From: DASSFG01 sp035547915
Lineage (GTDB): Bacteria > Planctomycetota > Planctomycetia > Pirellulales > JAICIG01
Reading direction: 5' to 3'
Length of the DNA stretch: 64,000 nucleotides
NCBI GenBank assembly: GCA_035547915.1
Contig: DASZTS010000015.1
Coordinates: 281,783 to 345,782, forward strand
The notes under the pieces are model-generated. The model worked only from the letters and a program-made list of their open reading frames with translations. It was not told where the DNA came from and did no database searches. The position numbers were made by a program, and so were the translations under genes. Shown piece after piece: positions 10,607 to 18,632 of this stretch; the first letter of the stretch is position 1, and the number at the start of each line of letters is the position of its first letter.

Positions 10607-10630
10607 TTGCATCAATATAGATTGATGCAA
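10607..10630. promoter_or_regulatory. Perfect 10-bp inverted repeat upstream of the redoxin gene
   Basis: TTGCATCAAT at 10607-10616 and ATTGATGCAA at 10621-10630, separated by the four bases ATAG. The arms are perfectly complementary and AT-rich compared with the surroundings. The element ends 42 bp before the redoxin start at 10673, inside the 329-bp divergent spacer 10344-10672. It has the geometry of an operator for a dimeric repressor; a hairpin in the 5' leader is the alternative. I saw nothing else in the spacer apart from a general AT increase near 10480-10530. Confidence 0.5.
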
Positions 10631-10672
10631 ACCGGTTCTTCGCCTGTTCCCGTTACACGAAGGAAATCGAGC

Positions 10673-11293
10673 ATGGTCAGCACATCGAAGTGGTCTGTGG
10701 CAGCGTTCTTTGCCGTTTGCACGCTGTGCGTCAGCGCTGGCGCCGAAGAGAAGGCGAAGCCGTCGGACGGCGCCGCGCCGGCCGCGGAGAAGCTGAACGT
10801 CGGCGATCAAGCGCCGGACTTTGTCATCAAGGACGCTGACGGCAAGGACATCAAGCTGGCTGAGCTGGCGGCCAAGGGGCCGGTGCTCGTGCGGCTGACT
10901 TGCGGTTGCTCGGGCTGCGACAAAGAGCTGGCGTATTTCCAAGAGCTGCACAAAGCGTACGAAGGAAAGGGGCTGACGAGCCTGGCCGTGTTCAAGGAAC
11001 CCGACGGTAAGGTGGCCGAATATGTGAAGCAGAAGAAGCTCAACATGCTCTACGCGGTCGACACCAAGGGAGAGAGCTGGGAGAAGTTCAAGACCAAGAC
11101 GATGCCGACGAATTTTCTCATCGGCAAGGGCGGCCGGATCGTATCGATCGCGGCCGGCTGCGATCCGAGCGGTCTGCTGGCCAACAAACTGGCCGACAAG
11201 GTGGCAGATCTGACCAGTTCGGATAAGGTTGACGTCCAAAAGGAAGTCACCGACGGCGCGTCGAAGAAACCGGCCGAAGTCGGCACCAAGTAG
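10673..11293 (+). CDS. Exported thioredoxin-like (redoxin) protein
   Basis: A 206-residue protein with an N-terminal signal peptide (residues 1-24, ending SAGA) and an AhpC/TSA-redoxin fold: VGDQAPDFVIKDADG (43-57), an active-site region CGCSGC with Cys77, Cys79 and Cys82 (the last two form a CxxC), and the cis-Pro segment TMPTNFLIGKGG. It should act outside the cytosol as a thiol-disulfide or peroxide-linked protein. The extra Cys77 two residues before the CxxC is unusual. The start at 10673 is supported by AAGGAA about eight bases upstream; a longer frame reaches 10472 but adds no family-like sequence. The promoter side carries the inverted repeat at 10607-10630. Confidence 0.86.
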   Translation: MVSTSKWSVAAFFAVCTLCVSAGAEEKAKPSDGAAPAAEKLNVGDQAPDFVIKDADGKDIKLAELAAKGPVLVRLTCGCSGCDKELAYFQELHKAYEGKGLTSLAVFKEPDGKVAEYVKQKKLNMLYAVDTKGESWEKFKTKTMPTNFLIGKGGRIVSIAAGCDPSGLLANKLADKVADLTSSDKVDVQKEVTDGASKKPAEVGTK

Positions 11294-11331
11294 TGTCGCG
11301 ACCGGGTCGTGCCGATCGTCCGAGCGAACTG

Positions 11332-12627
11332 TTACTCTTCGAACGTGAGCGGCGGTGCCTGCGGCTTGGCGCCGGGAGCGGGAACCGCCGGTGGCAGCGG
11401 AAGCCACGGTACGAGCCGGGCGGTCTCCTTGGTGGCGGGGACCAGTAGCTCGCTTTCCGGCACCAGTGCCCTCACCAACTGCACGAGCGGCAGCGGTTCG
11501 CCGGACGGCGCACCGAGCAACGATGCGCCACGTACGTCGAGCAACAGCGCGCCGGCGGGCTGTGCATCCGCCCAGCTTTCCAAGCGTACTCCTTCCCGGT
11601 TGACGGTGAAATCGAAAGCCAGATCGTGGAATACCTGGTGCGTGCCCGCGGTGAGCCGCCGGCCCTGCAGTGCGGTGCCCGGTTGACAGTCAAGCAGGTC
11701 GATGGCGGCCGCTAACAGTGAATCTCCGATGGCGCCCGATTCGCACCTCAACAATCCGACCGCTTCGACCACCCCGCCTTCCGAGATATCCGCCTTCAGC
11801 TCCACATTCGCGATTCCCGTGAGGTGATGCGGAAAGCGCCGAGTGACCAGCCGATGCAGATCGAGATCGGAGAATAACCCTTCGATCTGGCAGTCGGTGC
11901 GGTCGGTTCCTTCAACGACCGTGAACGAGCCGGAAAACGCCGCATCGCGGCCGAGCTCGCGTTGCAGATCGAGCCAGGGGCTGAAGACCGAGACCGGCAA
12001 CTCGGTGCCTAGCGTATCCAGCTTGATCGTGGTGCTGATACCCGCCGGCGAGCGGTTGCGTGTGATGGCGACCATCGGCGGCTCTCCCGGTTGCGGATCG
12101 GGCAGCCTAAAGTGCAGCGTGGCCGTCGAAGCGTCTCCCTGGGTATCGATGCGGCAATCGACGTCTTCGTACGTCTGGCTAGCCGATGGTGTGACCAGCG
12201 TCACCTGCGTGGGAGTGAGCCAGACGGCATCGTCGCCCGGTAGTTCGTGTGCTAGTCGGCGCTGCACGAGACGCAGCAGTTTGTTCGCCCGCGGGGCGGC
12301 GACCTCAACATCACCCGGCGCAAGGGCCAGCGTGCGCCCGGTTCGCGTGACTTCGAGCGATCGACAACGCAACACCCACTCGCCCGTTTCCGCATCGGCC
12401 AGCTCGAAACGCTCGTAAACCGACTGCCCGGGTTGCGGATATCGTATCCGTTCGCAGCGCACCGTCAGTCCGAGTCGTTCACCGAGTTCCTGCCGGCACC
12501 GCGCGAGATGCGATCCCGTTTTCATGCTGGCTGTCCATGCGAGCAGTCCGGTGGTCGGCATGGCACAGAGCAGGCAGAACCCGGCCTGGCAGATACGCCG
12601 GCGGGTGCGTTGATGGATTGCGAACAC
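11332..12627 (-). CDS. Membrane-anchored hypothetical protein (GTG start)
   Basis: A 431-residue protein of unknown function. I place the start at GTG 12627 because AAGGAGGG lies about nine bases upstream; the frame continues further upstream without support. Residues 13-31 are one hydrophobic helix preceded by several Arg, so the N-terminus is probably cytosolic and the rest exported. The remainder is predicted beta-rich, with alternating hydrophobic strands and repeated pairs such as VEVAAPRANKLL and ADISEGGVVEAVGLL, which recalls AsmA-like lipid-transport proteins, but I cannot assign it. It ends in a Pro/Ala-rich tail. It follows aroC by 40 bp on the same strand, so the two are probably cotranscribed. 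Confidence 0.8.
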   Translation of the reverse strand: MFAIHQRTRRRICQAGFCLLCAMPTTGLLAWTASMKTGSHLARCRQELGERLGLTVRCERIRYPQPGQSVYERFELADAETGEWVLRCRSLEVTRTGRTLALAPGDVEVAAPRANKLLRLVQRRLAHELPGDDAVWLTPTQVTLVTPSASQTYEDVDCRIDTQGDASTATLHFRLPDPQPGEPPMVAITRNRSPAGISTTIKLDTLGTELPVSVFSPWLDLQRELGRDAAFSGSFTVVEGTDRTDCQIEGLFSDLDLHRLVTRRFPHHLTGIANVELKADISEGGVVEAVGLLRCESGAIGDSLLAAAIDLLDCQPGTALQGRRLTAGTHQVFHDLAFDFTVNREGVRLESWADAQPAGALLLDVRGASLLGAPSGEPLPLVQLVRALVPESELLVPATKETARLVPWLPLPPAVPAPGAKPQAPPLTFEE

Positions 12628-12667
12628 GGGCCTTGTCCCTCCTTGGACTTGCGCTGCGTCGGAGCCC

Positions 12668-13807
12668 CTAGCGGTTCTTCGCCATCTCGTGAAACAGCTT
12701 CCAGCGTGCCTGCATCTCGACCAGACTATCGCCACCGAATTTGTCGACCAGCGCGGCCGCCACTTCGAAGGCGACTACGTTTTCCAGAATGACACCCGCG
12801 GCCGGCACGGCGCAGACGTCGCTTCGCTCGTAGGCCGCGGCCTCGGCCTCTTTCGATGCCAGATTGATCGATTCGAGCGGCTTGCGCAGCGTGCTGATCG
12901 GTTTCTTGGCGGCGCGGATCACGAGCGGCTGTCCGTTGGTCATGCCGGCTTCGAGCCCGCCGGCGTTGTTCGTCGGCCGGCGATAGCCGAGCGTCGGCGA
13001 ATCACGGTCCGCTTCGTCGTACCGGATCGGGTCGTGCACCTGCGAGCCTGGCAGCCGTGCCGCGGCGAAGCCCAGACCGATTTCGACCCCCTTGATAGCC
13101 TGCACCGCCATGACGGCCTGCGCCAGACGGCCATCCAGCTTGCGATCCCACTGCGCGTGCGTTCCCAGTCCGAATGGCAGCCCCTCGACGCGGATTTCCA
13201 GCACGCCGCCCAGCGTATCGCCCTCTTTGCCGCAGTCGTCGATCAGCGTCTTGAGTTCCGCGTCGCGATCGGGATCGAGCGTGTACAGCTCGCTGGCATC
13301 GCGCCAGGCCTGTTGTTCGGCGAGCGTACCCGGCTTGGGTTCGATCCGCACTCCGCCCAACTCCAAGGTGTAGCCGAACGCGGTGATGCCGAACTCGCGC
13401 AGAAGCTGCTTCGCGAGGCCTCCGGCCGCGACGCGGGCGGCCGTCTCCCTGGCGCTGGCCCGCTCGAGCACACCGCGGATCGAGCCCAGGTATTTGATGG
13501 CGCCGGTGAGATCGCCGTGGCCGGGTCGCGGGCGATCGAGATCGCCCAACCGTTCGAGCTTGGCATCCTTGTTGATGACCTGGAGCGCGATCGGACTGCC
13601 GAGGGAATGGCCTTGCCAGACCCCGCTGAGGACGTCGACATGGTCCGTCTCGATGCGCTGTCGTCCGCCGCGACCATAGCCGCCCTGCCGGCGACGCAAT
13701 TCGACGTCGATCGAGTCGGTTTCGATCGGCACACCGGCGGGAAAACCATCGACAAGGGCGAGCAGCGCCTTGCCATGCGATTCTCCGGCCGTCCAATACC
13801 TCAACAT
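12668..13807 (-). CDS. aroC: Chorismate synthase
   Basis: A 379-residue enzyme that converts 5-enolpyruvylshikimate 3-phosphate to chorismate with reduced FMN, the last common step of aromatic amino-acid synthesis. Family signatures are clear: GESHGKALLALVDGFPAG at the N-terminus (active-site His 11 region), RPGHGDLTGAIKYLG with the second conserved His, ERASARETAARVAAG, and the GLEAGMTNGQPLVIRAA segment near residue 300. ATG 13807 fits the family start; an in-frame extension upstream does not. The downstream neighbour, 40 bp away, is the membrane-anchored hypothetical. No other shikimate gene is present. Confidence 0.96.
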   Translation of the reverse strand: MLRYWTAGESHGKALLALVDGFPAGVPIETDSIDVELRRRQGGYGRGGRQRIETDHVDVLSGVWQGHSLGSPIALQVINKDAKLERLGDLDRPRPGHGDLTGAIKYLGSIRGVLERASARETAARVAAGGLAKQLLREFGITAFGYTLELGGVRIEPKPGTLAEQQAWRDASELYTLDPDRDAELKTLIDDCGKEGDTLGGVLEIRVEGLPFGLGTHAQWDRKLDGRLAQAVMAVQAIKGVEIGLGFAAARLPGSQVHDPIRYDEADRDSPTLGYRRPTNNAGGLEAGMTNGQPLVIRAAKKPISTLRKPLESINLASKEAEAAAYERSDVCAVPAAGVILENVVAFEVAAALVDKFGGDSLVEMQARWKLFHEMAKNR

Positions 13808-14045
13808 TCGCTGGCTTCTTTCTGTCTCTTGGGTCCGGTTGGTGCGCGCCGCCCACCGCCGGCCAACCGGCACCTCGCTAACCGAAGCCGCCTTGCCTGG
13901 GGCAGGAAGTTTAGCCGTCGGCCCCGGCCTGCGGAAGACGTCCCAGGGCTCGGCTAAGTCCACGAAAGGGGCGATCGAGCGCCGAAACAGCACTCGTGCG
14001 ACGCCATCATCATTCTACCCAGACTGCCAGTCGGGCGCAACCGGC

Positions 14046-15464
14046 TTATCCCCGCTTGGGCTTGTAGATCTCGGTGGCGAAGCCGAGCTGGGCCTCGGCG
14101 GCGAAGCCGAGCGTTTCGCTCAACGTGGGGTGGGGATGGATCACTTCGGCCAGGTCGCGGGCCGTGCACCCCATCTCGATGGCCACCACCCCTTCGGAAA
14201 TCAAGTCGCCCGCGTTCGGTCCGACGATGCCGACGCCCAGGACACGTTCCGTCTCGGGCTCGAACAGGAGCTTGGTCATTCCCTCGGTGCGGCCCAACGA
14301 GACGGCTCGTCCGCTGGCCGCCCAAGGATAGCGCGAGATCTCCACGGAGCGGCCCTCGCGCGTGGCCTGTTCTTCGGTCAGGCCGGCCCACGCGATCTCG
14401 GGATCGGTGAACACAACCGCCGGGATGGCCAGCGGCTGGAACGAGACGCTCGCGCCGTGAATCACTTCGGCGGCTACCTTGCCTTCGTGACTGGCCTTGT
14501 GCGCCAGCATCGGCTCGCCGGCGACGTCGCCGATGGCGAAGATGTGCGGGTCGGCGGTCCGCTGCTGACGGTCGATCTGCACGAAACCACGCTGATCGAC
14601 CTTGACCGCCGTTTTCTCCAGACCGATGCCCGCGCTGTTCGGCTTACGGCCCACCGATACCAAGACCCGCGAGTAGCGTTCCTTGGTTTCGCCTTGGCCC
14701 GTTTCGAACGTGACTTCGATCGCTTCCTGCTTGTCGACCAGCGACTTGACTTTCGTATTCAAGTGGATGGCGGCGAAGCTCTTTTCGAGTCGTTTGTGTA
14801 GCGGCTTGACAAGGTCGCGATCGGCGCCGGGCAGCAAGCCCGCCGTCAGTTCGACCACGCTCACCTTGCTACCCAACTCGGCATAGACGGTGCCCATCTC
14901 GAGGCCGATATAGCCGCCACCGACCACCAGCAGGCTCTCGGGCACATCGGGCAATTCCAGCGCGCCGGTCGAGTCCATCACGCGATCCGTCTTCAGGTCA
15001 AAAGCCGGGATTTTGGCGGGTAGGCTCCCCGTGGCCAGAATGCAGTTGTCGAATGTCAGCTTGTCGTCGTCGCGCGTCGACGCATCGCCCCCTTCGAGCC
15101 GCAATGTCTGCGAGTTCTCGAAGATGCCCTTGGCATGGATGACCCGCACCTTGCGCTGCTTGGCAAGTTGCTTCAAGCCGCCCGTGAGCGCGTCGATCAC
15201 CTTCTGTTTGCGGGTCCGCAGCGCGTCGATCTTCACTTTCGGCTTGGCAAAATCGATGCCCCAGTCGGCCATCTCCTGGGCCTCGCTGACGACCTTGGCG
15301 ACGTGCAGGAGCGCCTTGGAGGGGATACAGCCGCGCAGCAGGCAGGTGCCGCCCAGCCGGGTGTCGGCCTCGACGAGCGTTACTTCCATACCCAGATCGG
15401 CTGCCATGAATGCGGCCGCATATCCGCCTGGCCCGCCACCCAACACGACGAGTTTCGAGTGCAT
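14046..15464 (-). CDS. lpdA: Dihydrolipoyl dehydrogenase (E3)
   Basis: A 472-residue flavoprotein disulfide reductase. It has the FAD-binding GGGPGGYAAA near the N-terminus, the redox-active disulfide in GGTCLLRGCIPSK (about 38-50; most homologues read GGTCLNVGCIPSK), an NAD-binding VGGGYIGLEMG (about 177-187), the second FAD motif IFAIGDVAGEPMLAHKA, and the C-terminal catalytic His in HPHPTLSE. It reoxidises dihydrolipoamide of 2-oxoacid dehydrogenase or glycine-cleavage complexes using NAD+. No E1 or E2 gene is adjacent, so which complex it serves cannot be told from the window. Confidence 0.95.
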   Translation of the reverse strand: MHSKLVVLGGGPGGYAAAFMAADLGMEVTLVEADTRLGGTCLLRGCIPSKALLHVAKVVSEAQEMADWGIDFAKPKVKIDALRTRKQKVIDALTGGLKQLAKQRKVRVIHAKGIFENSQTLRLEGGDASTRDDDKLTFDNCILATGSLPAKIPAFDLKTDRVMDSTGALELPDVPESLLVVGGGYIGLEMGTVYAELGSKVSVVELTAGLLPGADRDLVKPLHKRLEKSFAAIHLNTKVKSLVDKQEAIEVTFETGQGETKERYSRVLVSVGRKPNSAGIGLEKTAVKVDQRGFVQIDRQQRTADPHIFAIGDVAGEPMLAHKASHEGKVAAEVIHGASVSFQPLAIPAVVFTDPEIAWAGLTEEQATREGRSVEISRYPWAASGRAVSLGRTEGMTKLLFEPETERVLGVGIVGPNAGDLISEGVVAIEMGCTARDLAEVIHPHPTLSETLGFAAEAQLGFATEIYKPKRG

Positions 15465-15617
15465 TCGCTTTCCCAGTCCAGAGTTTCGAATCGCAGGCGT
15501 GTTATCTTAACGGCCGCACGCCCTGGGCGACAACCGGCTCATCGACCTTGCCGGAGGCCACCCATCTACCTATACTCCGGCCCTCCCGTCTTCGAATGGC
15601 CAGCATGGAGGCTGAGC

Positions 15618-16892
15618 ATGTCGTCGCGTTTTCGACCCTTCTGGGCAGTTATCTCGGTACTGGGAGCGGCCCTGTTTTTATCGACCGCACGAGCCCAGCA
15701 AGACAACATTCCACAGGCCACCGAGGAGGCGACCGAGAACGTACGTCCGCAGACCGGCAACTGGAAACCGCCCGGCGCGGGTGCGGCGATCAGCAGCAAA
15801 TCGGTCCGTAAACCATCTCCTTCGGCGGGCCAACCGGCCGGACCGGCACGCGGCGAGCGATTGGCCCAGGCCCCGACCCGTGGCGGCGGCAGCGATATCG
15901 CCGCACCGGCCGGCTTGCCCAACGACGCCGGCCAGATTTGGCGCACGTACAATATCCGCCCTTACACCTTGCGCGTCACCTCGACGAACCGGCCCGAGCA
16001 GGCCGTCGTCGATTGGATTCTGCGCGAAACGGGCTATGAGACCTGGCACTCCGAGACGTTCGCCGTGCTCTATGCCAACCAGAGCACGCTCTACGCGTAC
16101 CATACGCAGCAGGTACAAGCGGTCGTGGAAGAGATCGTCGATCGTTTCGTCAGTAGCGAGGCTGAAAGCAACTCGTTCGGCTTACGCGTCATCACCGTCG
16201 GGAGCCCGAACTGGCGTGCCCGCTATCAGTCGATCTTGCACGCCGTGCCCACGCAAACGCAGGGGATCCAAGCCTGGTTGCTGCACAAGGAAGACGCCGC
16301 CTTGCTCATGTCGGAGCTCCGCAAGCGGAACGACTTCCGCGAGCACAACTCTCCCCACCTGCTCGTCAACAACGGCCAATCGACCACCGTCTCGGCCATC
16401 CGTCCGCGACCGTACACACGCGATCTGATCGTGCGGCCCGAGATCTATCCCTCCTATCAGCCGAATCAGACCCAATTCGACGAAGGCTTTTCACTTGAAT
16501 TGAGTCCGCTCCTGTCGCTCGATGGGCAACTCGTCGACGCCGTCATCAACTGCAACATCGATCAGCTCGAGCGGCTGGTCAAAGTGAACATCCCGGTCAA
16601 TGTGGGCAACACGCAGCGGCAACAAGCCGAGATCCAGGTGCCGCAGATCTCGCACTTTGGCATGCACGAGCGGTTTCGCTGGCCTGCCGACCAGGCCTTG
16701 CTCATCGACCTGGGGGTGGTCGCGACGCCCGTACCGGGCAAGCCCAGCGGCTTGTTGGAATCGTTGCCGTTTTCGGGCCCGCCCCGCGCCGATCTGTTAG
16801 TGCTCATCGACAGTCGTGGCAAAGTCGGTCAGACGGCCGACGCGGCCCGCACCGGCATGCGCGACGTAAAGACCTCGCACGGCCGGTATTAA
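15618..16892 (+). CDS. Exported hypothetical protein
   Basis: A 424-residue protein with a cleavable signal peptide (residues 1-26, ending TARA) followed by a Pro/Ala/Gly-rich linker to about residue 100. The folded part (about 110-410) includes SGLRVITVGSPNW-like strands and ends in a region (DLGVVATP, then ADLLVLIDSRGK) that faintly recalls the C-terminal strands of secretin-type proteins; this is too weak to name a family. ATG 15618 has GGAGG seven bases upstream. The gene stands alone, is divergent from lpdA, and is followed at once by a family B hairpin repeat that could end its transcript. Confidence 0.8.
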   Translation: MSSRFRPFWAVISVLGAALFLSTARAQQDNIPQATEEATENVRPQTGNWKPPGAGAAISSKSVRKPSPSAGQPAGPARGERLAQAPTRGGGSDIAAPAGLPNDAGQIWRTYNIRPYTLRVTSTNRPEQAVVDWILRETGYETWHSETFAVLYANQSTLYAYHTQQVQAVVEEIVDRFVSSEAESNSFGLRVITVGSPNWRARYQSILHAVPTQTQGIQAWLLHKEDAALLMSELRKRNDFREHNSPHLLVNNGQSTTVSAIRPRPYTRDLIVRPEIYPSYQPNQTQFDEGFSLELSPLLSLDGQLVDAVINCNIDQLERLVKVNIPVNVGNTQRQQAEIQVPQISHFGMHERFRWPADQALLIDLGVVATPVPGKPSGLLESLPFSGPPRADLLVLIDSRGKVGQTADAARTGMRDVKTSHGRY

Positions 16893-16960
16893 GAGCCTAT
16901 CCGAGAAGCGATGTTGCGACCGTAATGGTTCGACTCACCAACAGGTTTTCGGATCGGCTC
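16893..16960 (+). repeat. Family B intergenic hairpin repeat, copy 1
   Basis: Imperfect inverted repeat starting right after the stop codon of the preceding gene: GAGCCTATCCGAGAA at 16893-16907 pairs with TTTTCGGATCGGCTC at 16946-16960 (13 of 15 positions). A related element lies at 20087-20152 and shares the order CCTATCC, AGAA, CGATGTTG and GGCTCTAAA. The position suggests a transcription end or RNA-stabilising structure. Confidence 0.55.
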
Positions 16961-17175
16961 TAAAACCCGACCGGTCGTTGCCTCGTCGATGGGACCGCAT
17001 CGTCCCACCGATCCCCCCAACAGACGAGTCATCCGCCCTGTGGCGGGCGAATCGCTCCCCGGTTGAGACGGAGGGTCGGTAGGTGGCTGCGCGAAAGCGA
17101 GCTTGTCGCTGGCCGGCCGACCCGCGTAGAATACGCAGCCCGCGATTTTGCCCGATCCTTAGCCATTCGCTACGC

Positions 17176-18507
17176 ATGCCCGTGATCTCGTCCGACCCCC
17201 GCACCGTTCGCGTGGCCATCACTGGTGTCGGGTTGGTCAGCCCTCTCGGAAACACCAAGGAGGCGCTCTGGCAGCGGCTATCGGCCGGCCAGAGCGGCGT
17301 CGGTGCACTTAGCTCATTGCCCACCGGCGCACTCCCGGTGCCCTTTGCGGCCGAGGCCCGCGACTTCACGGGGCACGTCGACAATTTCGGTCCCCTCGAG
17401 GGGGAACAGAAGAAGTCGATCCGCAAGGGGTTGAAGGTGATGTGCCGCGAGTGCCAGATGGGCGTGGCGGCGGCCCAGTTGGCGCTGGCCGACGCCCGGC
17501 TCGGGCTGGGCAAGAGCGACCCCGAACGGAGCGGCGTCGTCTACGGGGCGGACTACATGATCACCGACCCCGACGAGTTCAGCGCGGGCATCGTCGACTG
17601 CCTCGACGACAACCGCCGCTTCCACTTCTCGTGCTGGGCCACACAGGGCTTGGCCAAGATGAACCCGCTCTGGCTGTTGAAATACCTGCCGAACATGCCG
17701 GCCAGCCACATCGCCATCTACAACGACCTGCGCGGCCCGAACAACTCGCTGACGCAGCGCGAAGCCGCCGGCAACCTGGCGATCGGTGAAGCATTTCGTG
17801 TGATCGAGCGTGGGCACGCCGACGTGATGGTGGCCGGCGCGACGGGCACGCGCATCCATTCGATGAAGGCCGTCCATGCCGCCTTGAATGAGGAATTGGC
17901 GACGGAAGGCGACCCGACGAAGGCGGCCCGGCCGTTCGATCTCCATCGTCGTGGTACGGTGCTGGGAGAAGGAGCGGGCGCGATCGTGTTGGAGCGGCTC
18001 GACCTGGCAGAACAGCGCGGCGCCACGATCTACGGCGAAGTGCTGGCGGCGGCCAGTTCGACGGTCGCCCAACCCAAGAACGTCGCCCGCCGCGGCCAGG
18101 CGCTGGCCAACTGCCTACGTGCGGCCTTGCGCGAGGCGCGGCTGTCGCCGGACCAGGTCGGGCACATCCACGCGCACGGTCTCGGCACGCGACAGAGCGA
18201 CGCCGAGGAAGCCCGCGCCATTTGCGAAGTGTTCGGCGATCAGGCCGACCGCGTGCCGGTCACGGCGGCCAAGAGCTTTTTCGGTAACCTCGGGGCGGGC
18301 AGCGGGCTCGTGGAACTGATCGCGAGCTTGCTCGCGCTCGGCAATCGGCATTTGTTCCCCGTTCTGAATTACGAAACGCCCGATCCCGACTGCCGCTTAA
18401 ATGTGGTCCGGGGCGGGGCAGGCTCGCCCGGCGACAGTTTCCTGAATCTCAGCGTCACGCCGCAAGCGCAGGCGAGCTGCGTGTTGGTGCGCAGCGTCTC
18501 GCACTGA
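17176..18507 (+). CDS. Beta-ketoacyl synthase-like protein lacking the catalytic Cys
   Basis: A 443-residue thiolase-fold protein aligned along its length with KAS I/II (FabB/FabF): TGVGLVSPLGN at the N-terminus, FDLHRRGTVLGEGAGAIVLE (about 254-273), HAHGLGT (332-338) and KSFFGNLGAGSG (366-377). The active-site positions are changed. Where FabF has TACTSG the sequence reads QREAAG, placing Glu196 at the nucleophile Cys; the second His is kept (His334); the third catalytic residue, His in KSxxGH, is Asn371. Such a protein cannot condense by the usual route. It may be a chain-length-factor-like partner, a malonyl decarboxylase-like variant or a non-catalytic protein. ATG 17176 is preferred over an upstream in-frame start. 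No ACP or reductase is adjacent. Confidence 0.88.
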   Translation: MPVISSDPRTVRVAITGVGLVSPLGNTKEALWQRLSAGQSGVGALSSLPTGALPVPFAAEARDFTGHVDNFGPLEGEQKKSIRKGLKVMCRECQMGVAAAQLALADARLGLGKSDPERSGVVYGADYMITDPDEFSAGIVDCLDDNRRFHFSCWATQGLAKMNPLWLLKYLPNMPASHIAIYNDLRGPNNSLTQREAAGNLAIGEAFRVIERGHADVMVAGATGTRIHSMKAVHAALNEELATEGDPTKAARPFDLHRRGTVLGEGAGAIVLERLDLAEQRGATIYGEVLAAASSTVAQPKNVARRGQALANCLRAALREARLSPDQVGHIHAHGLGTRQSDAEEARAICEVFGDQADRVPVTAAKSFFGNLGAGSGLVELIASLLALGNRHLFPVLNYETPDPDCRLNVVRGGAGSPGDSFLNLSVTPQAQASCVLVRSVSH

Positions 18508-18508
18508 A

Positions 18509-18573
18509 AGCGGCTATCAAGACCCGGCAGCGGGGTGCCGCGGGCGCTCGATCCGGGTCTGTCGGTTGCTCTT
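18509..18573 (+). repeat. Family A structured intergenic repeat, short copy
   Basis: It follows the ketoacyl synthase-like stop codon directly. The ends match the other family A copies (AGCGGCT ... ATCAAGACCCGG at the left; CCGGGTCTGTCGGTTGCTC at the right), but the middle is shorter and different. In the outer stem both strands differ from the copy at 29869 (AAAACC/GGTTTT there, AGACCC/GGGTCT here), so pairing is kept. It may end the transcript of the gene before it. Confidence 0.6.
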
Positions 18574-18632
18574 GAACCATCGGGCGGAACGACTCGTTCC
18601 GCGCGCCTGTTGAAGGCGGCGCTCTTCCCGAT

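Noticed and set aside
12689..13957. 422-codon plus-strand frame opposite aroC
   Set aside because: aroC is unmistakable on the minus strand.
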